Of a DNA stretch of 64,000 nt, positions 16,881-24,533 are shown piece by piece. The position numbers were made by a program, and so were the translations under genes. Location of the stretch: assembly GCA_934277695.1 (NCBI GenBank), contig CAKQVG010000001.1, positions 62,001 to 126,000 of the forward strand. Direction: 5' to 3'. The DNA comes from CAG-238 sp934277695. Lineage in GTDB: Bacteria > Bacillota > Clostridia > Peptostreptococcales > Anaerovoracaceae. Numbering within the stretch: the stretch's first letter is position 1; each line of letters begins with the position of its first letter. The notes beneath the pieces were generated by a model that was not told where the DNA came from, searched no databases, and saw nothing but the letters and a program-made list of their open reading frames with translations.

Positions 16881-17207
16881 TTACCCGAGAATATTCCAGA
16901 TATACAGCGGCGCGGTCAGGGTAAAGAGCAGGCACGCAAACAGGATGCAGGGCGCCGTAAATTCAAACTGACCATGCTTGCGATAGTCGAAGTAAGCAGT
17001 AGACAGTTTAACAAAAAACAGTACCGCAAGGATCATGTCGATAACCGGAAACACCACATTTTCTACCACCGATTTGACCTGCGTCTGTGCGGCTTTCCAT
17101 GTCTGCTGGATGGCAGATGACACATCGCCTGCCGCATAGGCGTTTTCCGTAAAGCAAAACAGCAGCACCAGCAAGATCAGCAGGATCAGCATTCGTTTTT
17201 TCTTCAT
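16881..17207 (-). CDS. DUF3852-like membrane protein (VirB2 pilin-like)
   Basis: With the start at 17207 (GGGGAG eight bases upstream) the product is 108 residues: signal peptide (about 1-25, KRMLILLILLVLLFCF...AYA), a short exported helix, then two membrane helices (about 52-72 and 85-103). This two-helix, signal-bearing layout matches DUF3852 proteins of clostridial conjugative elements, likely the VirB2-type channel or pilus subunit. The start overlaps the upstream gene by four bases (ATGA). Confidence 0.75.
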   Translation of the reverse strand: MKKKRMLILLILLVLLFCFTENAYAAGDVSSAIQQTWKAAQTQVKSVVENVVFPVIDMILAVLFFVKLSTAYFDYRKHGQFEFTAPCILFACLLFTLTAPLYIWNILG

Positions 17208-17554
17208 GATTTTTTCTCCCCTAACTTCTTTGTGACTTCTTTTTCGGTAATATACCGGACCTTCACACCGAGGTTTTCGCAAAACTCAATCTCCCGCTCC
17301 ATCTCCTGTGTGATGACCGGGCCGAACACCCACATTTCATCGCAGAACCAGATCAGGCTGAAGCGTTCCTCGAAAGAGATCCTTGCAGCGCTGTCCGCCT
17401 GCAGATCGTCCGTTTCTCCAAACACATAAAAATGGACTGCGACCGGAATCACGCCCTCTTTCATCGTATAGCCTGCATAGCGCAGAAAGCGTCCGATATG
17501 GTTTTTTAAGTTTCCCGCAGAAAGCGGCGCCGATAGATAGATCTTCTTTTTCAT
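17204..17554 (-). CDS. DUF7768-like protein with nucleoside deoxyribosyltransferase-like fold
   Basis: The 116-residue protein starts KKIYLSAPLSAG, a first strand and loop as in nucleoside 2-deoxyribosyltransferase-like folds, and has IWFCDEMWVFG and a glutamate-rich helix (QEMEREIEFCE) that match DUF7768 proteins in conjugative elements. The start at 17554 is preferred over 17566, whose ATG touches the purine run. The fold binds nucleotides, but no activity has been assigned with certainty. Confidence 0.65.
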   Translation of the reverse strand: MKKKIYLSAPLSAGNLKNHIGRFLRYAGYTMKEGVIPVAVHFYVFGETDDLQADSAARISFEERFSLIWFCDEMWVFGPVITQEMEREIEFCENLGVKVRYITEKEVTKKLGEKKS

Positions 17555-17595
17555 GTGTGCCGCCATCCTTTTCGTTTGGTTTCTTGCACACTGCT

Positions 17596-17829
17596 TTACG
17601 CACCCCTTTCCATTGTTTCTTTGTTTTCACAGCTGCCGCAGGAAAGCGGGCAGCCTGTGCAGTCTTTGTCACAGACAAAATCCGCAAAGTCGTTTCCGCC
17701 TCGGAGGATGATGGCGTTTTCCTCGACATACATCTCCAGCACAGCCCCCTCGTAGATGCCGGCTTCCTTTAGCATTTCCGTGGGCACGCACAGCATCACA
17801 ACTTCCATCGTTTCTTCTTTTTTTCTCAT
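17596..17829 (-). CDS. AbrB/SpoVT-like small protein with cysteine cluster
   Basis: The 77-residue protein has an AbrB-type swapped-hairpin segment (VVMLCVPTEMLKEAGIYEGAVLEM, then VEENAIILRG) followed by a compact cysteine cluster near residues 53-68 (CDKDCTGCPLSCGSC). The first part suggests DNA binding as a transition-state or antitoxin-like regulator. The cysteines could bind zinc or an iron-sulfur cluster. AGAGGA precedes the ATG, which overlaps the stop of the Dam gene. No toxin gene is adjacent. Confidence 0.65.
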   Translation of the reverse strand: MRKKEETMEVVMLCVPTEMLKEAGIYEGAVLEMYVEENAIILRGGNDFADFVCDKDCTGCPLSCGSCENKETMERGA

Positions 17830-18779
17830 CTTAAAATCCTCTCCCTTAATTGTTTTTCTTCATCCAAATTATCATCAAACAGGCTCACCTGCTGCGGCCT
17901 TCCCCGCTCCCGCTCAAAGAAATCATAGTTTGCAATCAGGATCTCACCAAACTCCTTTCCCGCCTCGTAGCGTTGCGCCATCGAATGCACCCGGCTGAAT
18001 GCGAAAATGTTGCAGTCCCTATATAGCGTGCGGATCTGTGGGCAGTCGTTGTAGGATAGCAGGAATTTTCCCTGCATGGATTTTAGGCACTCCGAAAGCC
18101 TGACATGATCCTCCTTTTGAAAAGCGATATCATAGACATATTCGCTGGTGTAGTACGGCGGGTCGCAGTAAACAAACGCATTCTCCCGGTCATAGTGACG
18201 AATCAGAACCGCAAAATCCTGATTTTCAATCACCACCCGGTCCATCCGCTTTGCAAAGTCCTCTACAATGCCAAACAGGCTCCGAATGGAAAACGGCACG
18301 CCTGCAAAACTTTTGCCCCCGCTGCAGTAGCTGTAGCGAATGAGCTTAAGGTAAGCTGCCGCCCGTTTCAGATCATAGTCGCCGGTTCTTTCCGTCAAAA
18401 GCAGCCTTCGTTCTTCCTCGGTGATATCCGGAAGAAGAATCTGCGTCAACCCTCTTTCCTCGTCTGCAAAGGCGCTTTCGGTTTCTTCTTTCTGCAGGAA
18501 CCTTCGCAGCTCGTGAAAATCCTCCCGCGCATTCAGCGTCAGAAAGCCAAGCTCCCGGATAAACGCCAGCGGGCGATCCCGCATGCAGCGATACAGATTC
18601 ACAAGATTGCCGTTAAAATCATTAAAGACCTCAAAACGGTCCGGCCTTTCTTTTCCAAGCAGCACCGCACCGGAGCCGCCAAACGGCTCGATGTATCGCT
18701 CGTATTCCGCCGGAAAGAGCGCATACAGAATTTTCAGGATGCTGCTTTTATTGCCAACCCAGCTGATCGGTGATTTCAT
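17826..18779 (-). CDS. DNA adenine-N6 methyltransferase, D12 class (Dam-like)
   Basis: The 317-residue protein has the AdoMet-binding motif (EPFGGSGAVLLGK, about residues 31-43), the catalytic DPPY motif (206-209) and the D12-class start PISWVGNKSSIL. It transfers a methyl group to adenine N6 in a short target that cannot be read from sequence. No restriction endonuclease lies beside it, so it is an orphan methylase, probably protecting the element on entry to a new host. The start has only a weak ribosome binding site. Confidence 0.9.
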   Translation of the reverse strand: MKSPISWVGNKSSILKILYALFPAEYERYIEPFGGSGAVLLGKERPDRFEVFNDFNGNLVNLYRCMRDRPLAFIRELGFLTLNAREDFHELRRFLQKEETESAFADEERGLTQILLPDITEEERRLLLTERTGDYDLKRAAAYLKLIRYSYCSGGKSFAGVPFSIRSLFGIVEDFAKRMDRVVIENQDFAVLIRHYDRENAFVYCDPPYYTSEYVYDIAFQKEDHVRLSECLKSMQGKFLLSYNDCPQIRTLYRDCNIFAFSRVHSMAQRYEAGKEFGEILIANYDFFERERGRPQQVSLFDDNLDEEKQLRERILR

Positions 18780-18825
18780 ATGAATCCCGGATTTCCATTT
18801 TTACTTTTTTTCGTTCCCCCCTCTC

Positions 18826-19233
18826 TTACCATGAAAAGGTCGTGACTGTCATCCACATATCATCTGCGACCTCTTCCAGCGTGATTTCTTCGATTTCATC
18901 AAAGCGCTCCATGTACTTTTTTATCTCCGCTTCGGTTAATGAGCGGTATTCCTCGCCGTCATCCCCGACCACAAAGAACGGACCTGCAAGGATGCTTTTT
19001 CCGTCATGGATGCGCCGGTTCCCGTCCATGCCAAGAAGCTTACTTTCCTCGTTGGCCACGAGGATGGTTCCGTCTTCTTGATAGATATGCTCAATCAGGC
19101 CTCCAACGGCGCAGCTGATATCCTCGTATTCATTTCGAAGTTTTCTGACGACCGGCTTTTTATGCGGCTCGACAAACACCACAGCGAGCAGGTTTTCTTC
19201 CTGCTGCAAAGTTCTTTCCTCTTCCGCTCTCAT
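18826..19233 (-). CDS. DUF3846 domain protein
   Basis: The 135-residue protein matches the DUF3846 pattern: a first strand with VVFVEPHKKPVVRKL, the VGGLIEHIY motif, VANEESKLLGMDGNRR and a G-x-FFVVGDDGEE segment. The family is common in plasmids and conjugative elements and has no established function. Its start overlaps the end of the Dcm gene by four bases. The product is acidic and has no membrane segment. Confidence 0.82.
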   Translation of the reverse strand: MRAEEERTLQQEENLLAVVFVEPHKKPVVRKLRNEYEDISCAVGGLIEHIYQEDGTILVANEESKLLGMDGNRRIHDGKSILAGPFFVVGDDGEEYRSLTEAEIKKYMERFDEIEEITLEEVADDMWMTVTTFSW

Positions 19234-20507
19234 CTTGCTCCCTCGCTTTCCATTTCTTCATAAATCCCCTTTATCTTTTCGCCGAGCGCCGTAATGACCG
19301 GAACACTAACAGCATTTCCCGCCAGCTTATATAACTGGCTTTCGGGAATACCTGCGTTCTTTGCCTTTTCATACTGCTCGTCTGTAAAGCCCTGTAGCCG
19401 CCAGCACTCCAGCGGTGTTAATTTTCGCACGCGCCCATGATGGAGGATCCCATGCCGGTCAGTAACCGTCAACGTAAACATCGGCTCATTCGGCTCTTTG
19501 ATCCGTCGTCCGTTTTGCCGCGTCTTTTCCTTTGCGGGGCTGATCACGGCACGCGGCGTCTCGCTTTCCACAAAGACGCCGGACTTTTCTGCCTTATGAT
19601 GACTGAATGCATTGTCCTGCCGTGTGGTGATGCATCTTGCATGATCGGTAAGCTTCGCATCCTCATTTAGGTCGATAAAGAAGCACCCCTGCGCAGCACT
19701 TGGCAGAACGGTGTGGGCGATCTGCCTGCCGACTCTGCCGCGCCTTGTGTTGAGATTCGGATAGGCCAGGTCGATGCTGTCTCCGGGATAGGCCTCTTGA
19801 AAGCCTTCTTTGGTCGCGACTTTGATCGGCAAGGCTATCTGGTAGAGTCCTGTTTTTCCCCCGAAGCCTCCGGCACCGCTTGTGAGGGTGATCCCGGTTC
19901 CGCTGTCTGCATAGATGCGGTTTCCTTCACAGCCGCCGACGAGCTGCACAGGAGCCGCCGCATTTGCGTCTCGGAAAGAAAGTATTTCGCCGGGACATCG
20001 CTCTCTAAGATATCCGATAAGATACACTCTCTTTCTTGCTTGAGGGACACCGAAATCCTTGCTGTTAAGCACCTGCCATGCGACATCGTACCCCAGCTCA
20101 TAAAGCGCAGTAAGGATGGTCTGAAATGTCCTGCCTTTGTCATGCGACAGGAGTCCGGGAACATTCTCAAGACACAAAAATGCAGGTCGCTTAACCCGAG
20201 CAATTCTTGCAATCTCAAAAAATAGGGTTCCTCTGCTGTCGCTAAATCCTCCCCGCTTTCCAGCGATTGAAAAAGCTTGACAAGGGAATCCTCCGCAAAG
20301 AAGGTCGAAATCCGGAAGGCTCCCCGGTTGTATCGTTCTTGCATCTTCATAAAAATTTTCTCCTTTCGTATCATAGATTGCCTCATAGGCTTTTTTCGCA
20401 TATTTGTCGTTTTCACAATATCCGATGCAAGTAAAACCGCCGGCCTTTGTAAGACCTGACCGAAATCCCCCGATTCCTGCAAACATATCAAAATATCTGA
20501 TACTCAT
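19230..20507 (-). CDS. DNA cytosine-C5 methyltransferase (Dcm-like)
   Basis: The 425-residue protein has C5-methylase motifs in order: DMFAGIGGFRSGL (I), GGFPCQAFSIAG with the catalytic cysteine in PCQ (IV), LCLENVPGLL (VI), QARKRVYLIG (VIII), LTPLECWRLQGF (IX) and LAGNAVSVPV (X). The target recognition domain lies between VIII and IX, about residues 180-370. No endonuclease is adjacent. With the Dam-like gene it probably gives the element its own methylation pattern. Confidence 0.93.
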   Translation of the reverse strand: MSIRYFDMFAGIGGFRSGLTKAGGFTCIGYCENDKYAKKAYEAIYDTKGENFYEDARTIQPGSLPDFDLLCGGFPCQAFSIAGKRGGFSDSRGTLFFEIARIARVKRPAFLCLENVPGLLSHDKGRTFQTILTALYELGYDVAWQVLNSKDFGVPQARKRVYLIGYLRERCPGEILSFRDANAAAPVQLVGGCEGNRIYADSGTGITLTSGAGGFGGKTGLYQIALPIKVATKEGFQEAYPGDSIDLAYPNLNTRRGRVGRQIAHTVLPSAAQGCFFIDLNEDAKLTDHARCITTRQDNAFSHHKAEKSGVFVESETPRAVISPAKEKTRQNGRRIKEPNEPMFTLTVTDRHGILHHGRVRKLTPLECWRLQGFTDEQYEKAKNAGIPESQLYKLAGNAVSVPVITALGEKIKGIYEEMESEGAR

Positions 20508-20550
20508 ACGGCATTCGCTGCGTTTCTGTTTTTTCCGTCACCTCCACTCT

Positions 20551-20823
20551 TTATTTCATGAAAGAAATTCCTTCTTCCATAACGGCTTTCGCTTCGCATT
20601 CCTCGGCGCTTCCGATTTTACGAAAACTGTCAATTCCGTAAATCAGTGCAAGGCTTCCGCCCTCGTCCCAGTTCACATGCAGCTGCCCTGCATCATCTAC
20701 CGCCCATACGGTTCCCTTGCTTCCCGCAGGCAGCGGATGATACGGATCCGTTACGGACTCTAATAGTTCAACTCTGCTTCCCTTTGGATACTGCTCGCGC
20801 AGTCTTTGGATGTCTTTTCTCAT
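20551..20823 (-). CDS. DUF4314 protein
   Basis: The 90-residue protein has the DUF4314 pattern: LREQYPKGSRVELLESV, then DPYHPLPAGSKGTVWAVDDAGQLHVNWDEGGSL and a short end. It resembles a small SH3-like barrel. The family is frequent in Clostridia mobile elements and has no known role. AGGAG precedes the ATG, which lies inside the 3' end of the upstream gene. Confidence 0.82.
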   Translation of the reverse strand: MRKDIQRLREQYPKGSRVELLESVTDPYHPLPAGSKGTVWAVDDAGQLHVNWDEGGSLALIYGIDSFRKIGSAEECEAKAVMEEGISFMK

Positions 20824-21187
20824 TTGTTTCTCCTATTCTGATAACCGCAAGCCCGAATCTGCAGATGGAAACTGCAGTCAGTACCTGCGCATACACCGTT
20901 TGATTCATCATGTTTCGTTTTCCAAGATCCCGCAGCCGAATGTTTCCGCTGCCAAGATAGATGTCTTTTGCCGCCGCATACAGGCAGTAGCTTTCCTCGC
21001 TCGCGCTGCCAAGCCGGATTTCCTCAAAGAAAATCTGCCCTTTTCGGACTTTATCCTTTGCGCAGTTCCAAACTTTCTCATCGGCTGTTAAAAGATACAA
21101 GGCGGCAAGCAGCTCGTAGTTTTTTTCCTCTTGCTTTTTTGCAGCCTCATGAAAGACCTGCTTATGCAGACCATCTCTAAAAATCAT
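20768..21187 (-). CDS. DUF6075-like plasmid/ICE protein
   Basis: The 139-residue protein has a conserved-looking core (NYELLAALYLLTADEKVW, then a helix with SEESYCLYAAAKDIYLG) that I associate with DUF6075. Function is unknown. Its last 18 codons overlap the DUF4314 gene by 56 bases in another frame, longer than elsewhere in this operon; the final residues (NEKRHPKTARAVSKGKQS) look like run-off and suggest that a stop was lost. GGAG lies nine bases before the start. Confidence 0.7.
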   Translation of the reverse strand: MIFRDGLHKQVFHEAAKKQEEKNYELLAALYLLTADEKVWNCAKDKVRKGQIFFEEIRLGSASEESYCLYAAAKDIYLGSGNIRLRDLGKRNMMNQTVYAQVLTAVSICRFGLAVIRIGETNEKRHPKTARAVSKGKQS

Positions 21188-21992
21188 ACTGCATCACTCC
21201 TTCCTGATTCGCTATCTCTTTATATTGATGTTCTTCTGCCGCCGTTTTAGCGGCAGTCGTCACGGCTGGTTCGCATAGTGAAATCTCCTTTAGATTCTTC
21301 GGATCAACGATGACCTCAGATTCGTTTCGTCCAAGGAAAACAGCGAGGATATCTTCCTTTCGAATCTTTGCACGGTATACCTTGCCTTTGCCCTTAAAAC
21401 GATTCGCAAACCATTCCGCGGTTTCCTGTTTCATCGTCCATGACATGGCAAGGATATTATCCTTGTTTTTTTCGGTAACGCCACGATAAATTTCAATTTC
21501 GTCCGGAAGCTCTGCAAGCGTTCGGCACTCGTCAAGATTCATCAGATCCTCTGCGCTTGTCTTTTGAAACATTTCCACAAACTCCTCTTGAGATACATTC
21601 ACATCCTGATTCGGTCCTTCTGTTTGAATCCAGCAAAGAGCGAGAAGCTGTGCAAATTCTTTTTTCTCTATGTGAGGCTGCGCGTATTTTAGAAATGTAA
21701 GGAGGTAAGGCTTATTCATCATACAGCAGATTTGAAAGACCGACTCTGCTTGATCGATGCGCTTGTCCAGATACATTCTCCATTGCATGCGGTTTTCCTC
21801 GGAACTCGTAATGTCCAGCATTTCCCGTCCGTTTTTCCCGGGCAGAAAAACGATGCCGCTGTTTGCGAAAGGATGGCTGATGATGAGCGGTGCATACTCG
21901 GTATCGCGTATCTCAGTGCTCAGCAGCCCCTTTGCCACCAGCCGCACCCCTTCCATATCGGTGCCTGTCTTTTGCTTTTCTTTTTCGTTCAT
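21177..21992 (-). CDS. Predicted ADP-ribosyltransferase-fold protein
   Basis: The 271-residue protein has a helical N-terminal half and a C-terminal half that fits the R-S-E class of ADP-ribosyltransferases: arginine in EIEIYRGV (R170), the STS-like serine in LAMSWTMKQETAEWFANRF (S184) and E-x-E in GRNESEVIVDP (E224, E226). The phenylalanine-rich helix after the serine and the strand VYRAKI also fit. Such enzymes transfer ADP-ribose from NAD+ to protein or nucleic acid. No secretion signal is present, so it would act in the host cell. It is the outermost gene of the element, next to tRNA-Arg. Confidence 0.65.
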   Translation of the reverse strand: MNEKEKQKTGTDMEGVRLVAKGLLSTEIRDTEYAPLIISHPFANSGIVFLPGKNGREMLDITSSEENRMQWRMYLDKRIDQAESVFQICCMMNKPYLLTFLKYAQPHIEKKEFAQLLALCWIQTEGPNQDVNVSQEEFVEMFQKTSAEDLMNLDECRTLAELPDEIEIYRGVTEKNKDNILAMSWTMKQETAEWFANRFKGKGKVYRAKIRKEDILAVFLGRNESEVIVDPKNLKEISLCEPAVTTAAKTAAEEHQYKEIANQEGVMQYDF

Positions 21993-22067
21993 GTTCTCAC
22001 CTGCTTTCTCTGTCGTTTGCTTGCTCCATTTTTACATTTTTACATCTGCAAAAGGGCATAAAAAAAA

Positions 22068-22095
22068 CAGATAAAAAAAGTTACTTTTCTATCTG
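22068..22095 (-). terminator. Strong terminator between tRNA-Arg and the element
   Basis: On the minus strand CAGATA pairs with TATCTG and AAAAGT with ACTTTT, followed directly by eight T. It would stop transcription coming from the tRNA side before the ADP-ribosyltransferase gene. Confidence 0.8.
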
Positions 22096-22257
22096 CTTCT
22101 TCTCAAAAATATTTGTTTTTTTCGCTTGATTTTCTTTCCGCTTTTCGCCCGTCCCGATTTCGTGGGGGTTCAAATCTCGAAAATCGCAGAAAAACCCGTT
22201 TTGCATCCCTAAGTCGGTATATTCATTTACGCGATAATCCGGCGTCAAAAAATGCTG

Positions 22258-22280
22258 AAACCCAGTCATAGACTGGGTTT
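22258..22280 (-). terminator. Perfect 10-bp hairpin downstream of tRNA-Arg
   Basis: AAACCCAGTC and GACTGGGTTT are perfect inverted repeats with a three-base loop, 33 bases past the tRNA 3' end; on the minus strand a T6 run follows four bases later. It is probably the tRNA terminator. Confidence 0.6.
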
Positions 22281-22312
22281 CACGACCATGCATCCTAAAT
22301 GGACGCATTACT

Positions 22313-22389
22313 TGGTGCGCCATAAGGGACTCGAACCCCTAACCTTCGCATTCGTAGTGCGCGACTCTATCCAATTGAGCTAATGGCGC
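22313..22389 (-). tRNA. tRNA-Arg (anticodon ACG)
   Basis: The minus strand folds as a 77-base tRNA with encoded CCA: acceptor GCGCCAT/ATGGCGC, D-arm GCTC...GAGT, anticodon loop CTACGAA with ACG at 22353-22355, and T-arm AGGGGTTCGAGTCCCT. The acceptor and T stems pair well; the first anticodon-stem pair (G27-A43) is a mismatch. ACG is read as ICG after deamination. The 3' end faces the conjugative element, the usual position for a tRNA used as integration site. Confidence 0.95.
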
Positions 22390-22446
22390 ATATCGAAATG
22401 CAGGGAAATGTGTTAAGTACATATGCCTTGCATTTCGTACTTTGTT

Positions 22447-22475
22447 ATTATACAAAATATTTTGTGCTTTGTAAA
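22447..22475 (-). promoter_or_regulatory. Promoter of tRNA-Arg
   Basis: On the minus strand TTTACA (22470-22475) and a perfect TATAAT (22447-22452) are spaced 17 bases. The leader between promoter and tRNA carries a nine-base inverted repeat (22394-22402 with 22429-22437) that may fold in the precursor. Confidence 0.8.
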
Positions 22476-22494
22476 GGGCAAAAATAGAAAAGTT

Positions 22495-24447
22495 TTATGC
22501 TTTACCCTCCGGATTGCCTTCTCCGCAGTCTTTCTGAAGCTCTGCGTAACGCTTAATTTTCATTGTGCTTGTCTTCTCGAAAGCATCGTCTTTGATTTCA
22601 AGCTTTTTGATGCACTTATAGTTCGTCAGCTTGCGGTTCACGAGCTTGATCTGGCTCCAAATAATCTTGTAAATCTCTTCGTCGGTAAACGGCTTGCTTT
22701 GGACTTTGCGGGAAGCACCGTGAATTTCCTCGATTGCATCCATATCCGGAATCACACGAGCCGTTATGATAAGTTCCTTTTCACCGGAAACCTCTTTGCC
22801 GTATACCATGCACTCTGCAATTTCGGGAACATCCGAAAGCAATGTCTCAATTTCCTCAGGATAGATGTTTTTGCCGTTCTGCGTGACGATTACATTTTTA
22901 CTGCGGCCGGTGATGTATAGGAAACCGTCCTCATCGAGGAAAGCGATATCTCCCGAATTGAACCAGCCGTCCTTCATAACTTCCGCAGTCGTTTCCGGGT
23001 CTTCATAATATCCCAGCATTACGGTTTGGCCCTTGATCAAAACTTCGCCCTCTCCGCGTTCGTTCGGATTCGATATGCGAATTTCATCTCCAAATACCGC
23101 CTTGCCGGCAGACCCCACTCTGGTATCGAAGTCCGGCGTAAGCGCCGCAATCGGGGCGGTTTCCGTCAAGCCATAGCCCTGAAGGAATGTAACGCCGATG
23201 TCTTCAAACCACTTGCCTATCTTAGGATCAAGCGGTGCAGCAGCAGAAACAATAATGCGAAGATTGCCGCCAAGCCCTGCGTATATGTCCTTAAATACTT
23301 TCCGTTTCACATCGATGCCCATGTTACGGAGACCGTTTGTAAGCCTCATCATTGATTTTACAACAGAGCCTTTCTTGCTTTTTTCAATGTTTTTCATGAT
23401 TTTCTTGTAGAGCGCTTCTATCAGAAGGGGCACTGCAAGAATTGCCGTCGGCTGTGTAGCCTGCATGTCGGATGCCAGATGTTTTAATCCCTGACAGACC
23501 GCAATGGACGCACCGCTTGCCATCGGATAGATGAAACCGATGGTCGATTCATATGTGTGATGCAGCGGCAGAACCGAGAAAAGTCTGTCCTCCGGAGTCA
23601 GATAGACATAAGGCGTGATTCCGTTTATGTTTGCCGCCAAATTGCGGTTGCATATCATTACGCCCTTTGCCGCGGAAGTCGTTCCGCTGGTAAAAATCAG
23701 CAAAGCAAAGGCATCCGGATCGATTTGTTTTTCCATGAGGCTGTTATCCCCAAGGTCAGTAAACACTTTCCCTTCTTCCGTGAGGAAATCGAATCCCACG
23801 GTCGTGAAATGTGCCTTTCCCTGCTTTTCCTTGCCTTCTTTTTCCTTAGTCGGAGCTTCCTGGCTGTACATCTCAATTATATAGTTTACATTCTCGCAAT
23901 GCGAAGCCGCCTTTTTAACAAAATCTTTTTTCTTCGGTGTGTGAACAATGGCAACAGCCCCGGAACGTTTTATGAGGTTCTCAAGTTCGTTTTCCGGAAG
24001 TTCCTTGTCAACAGGTACCGCAATGCCGGCCCCCAGAAGCAATGCCATGTATGCCACATACCATTCATAAGTGGTCTCACCGATTATAATGACTTTATCG
24101 GTTTGTTTGATTTTCAAAACCCGCGTAAGCGCAGTGCCGAAGTTCACGGCATCGTCTCTGAATTCGCCGTAGGTGATTGTTTCAAAACCTTTTTTCTTGT
24201 TAAAAGTTTCGAGCACAAAAGGCCGCTCTGCGTATTTCGTCGTTGAATTTTCAAAAATTTCTTTTACGGTACTAAAATGTGTCCCCGGATAGCAGGTGCT
24301 TCTCGGGATGTCACTTTCGAGGCTGTTTCTGATAAGTTCTTTATGTCTTTTTGCGTATTCGTGCTGAAGTTCTTCCAGCTCCCCAATCTCGCCCATGCGG
24401 TATTTCGGAAGCTTGAAATTCGGTATTTTTTTCAAAAGTCTTGCCAT
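22495..24447 (-). CDS. Long-chain acyl-CoA synthetase (AMP-forming)
   Basis: The 650-residue protein has the adenylate-forming signatures LLIFTSGTTSAAKGVMI (P-loop-like, about residues 250-266), QGYGLTETAP (about 420-429), GWFNSGDIAFLDEDG (about 492-506) and VTQNGKNIYPEEIE. It activates a carboxylic acid, probably a fatty acid, to acyl-AMP and acyl-CoA. The N-terminal helical extension and length match long-chain (FAA1-type) enzymes. It forms its own transcription unit: a promoter overlaps the end of spoVAF and its leader has a small hairpin. Confidence 0.88.
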   Translation of the reverse strand: MARLLKKIPNFKLPKYRMGEIGELEELQHEYAKRHKELIRNSLESDIPRSTCYPGTHFSTVKEIFENSTTKYAERPFVLETFNKKKGFETITYGEFRDDAVNFGTALTRVLKIKQTDKVIIIGETTYEWYVAYMALLLGAGIAVPVDKELPENELENLIKRSGAVAIVHTPKKKDFVKKAASHCENVNYIIEMYSQEAPTKEKEGKEKQGKAHFTTVGFDFLTEEGKVFTDLGDNSLMEKQIDPDAFALLIFTSGTTSAAKGVMICNRNLAANINGITPYVYLTPEDRLFSVLPLHHTYESTIGFIYPMASGASIAVCQGLKHLASDMQATQPTAILAVPLLIEALYKKIMKNIEKSKKGSVVKSMMRLTNGLRNMGIDVKRKVFKDIYAGLGGNLRIIVSAAAPLDPKIGKWFEDIGVTFLQGYGLTETAPIAALTPDFDTRVGSAGKAVFGDEIRISNPNERGEGEVLIKGQTVMLGYYEDPETTAEVMKDGWFNSGDIAFLDEDGFLYITGRSKNVIVTQNGKNIYPEEIETLLSDVPEIAECMVYGKEVSGEKELIITARVIPDMDAIEEIHGASRKVQSKPFTDEEIYKIIWSQIKLVNRKLTNYKCIKKLEIKDDAFEKTSTMKIKRYAELQKDCGEGNPEGKA

Positions 24448-24472
24448 ATTGTCCCCCTATCTGATAGGCTGC

Positions 24473-24488
24473 CGGACATTCCTGTCCG
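24473..24488 (-). other. Hairpin in the leader of the acyl-CoA synthetase gene
   Basis: CGGACA and TGTCCG form a six-base stem with a four-base loop, 25 bases before the start codon and downstream of the promoter. Confidence 0.5.
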
Positions 24489-24503
24489 CAATATTATCTA
24501 AAT

Positions 24504-24533
24504 ATTATATCATTTTTGGGTACGAAAAATCAA
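24504..24533 (-). promoter_or_regulatory. Promoter of the acyl-CoA synthetase gene
   Basis: On the minus strand TTGATT (24528-24533) and perfect TATAAT (24504-24509) are spaced 18 bases. The -35 box lies within the last codons of spoVAF. Confidence 0.65.

Noticed and set aside
20768..20823. Possible frameshift or gene fusion between DUF6075-like and DUF4314 genes
   Set aside because: The downstream gene has its own AGGAG and ATG and a complete domain; overlap by run-off of the upstream gene is simpler.
22150..22185. tRNA T-loop-like sequence (GGGGGTTCAAATC) on the plus strand, possible attachment-site remnant
   Set aside because: The surrounding bases do not form a T-stem or acceptor stem, and it does not match the adjacent tRNA-Arg.
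22081..22323. 80-codon minus-strand frame overlapping the end of tRNA-Arg
   Set aside because: It begins inside the tRNA and runs through two terminator hairpins; no domain.
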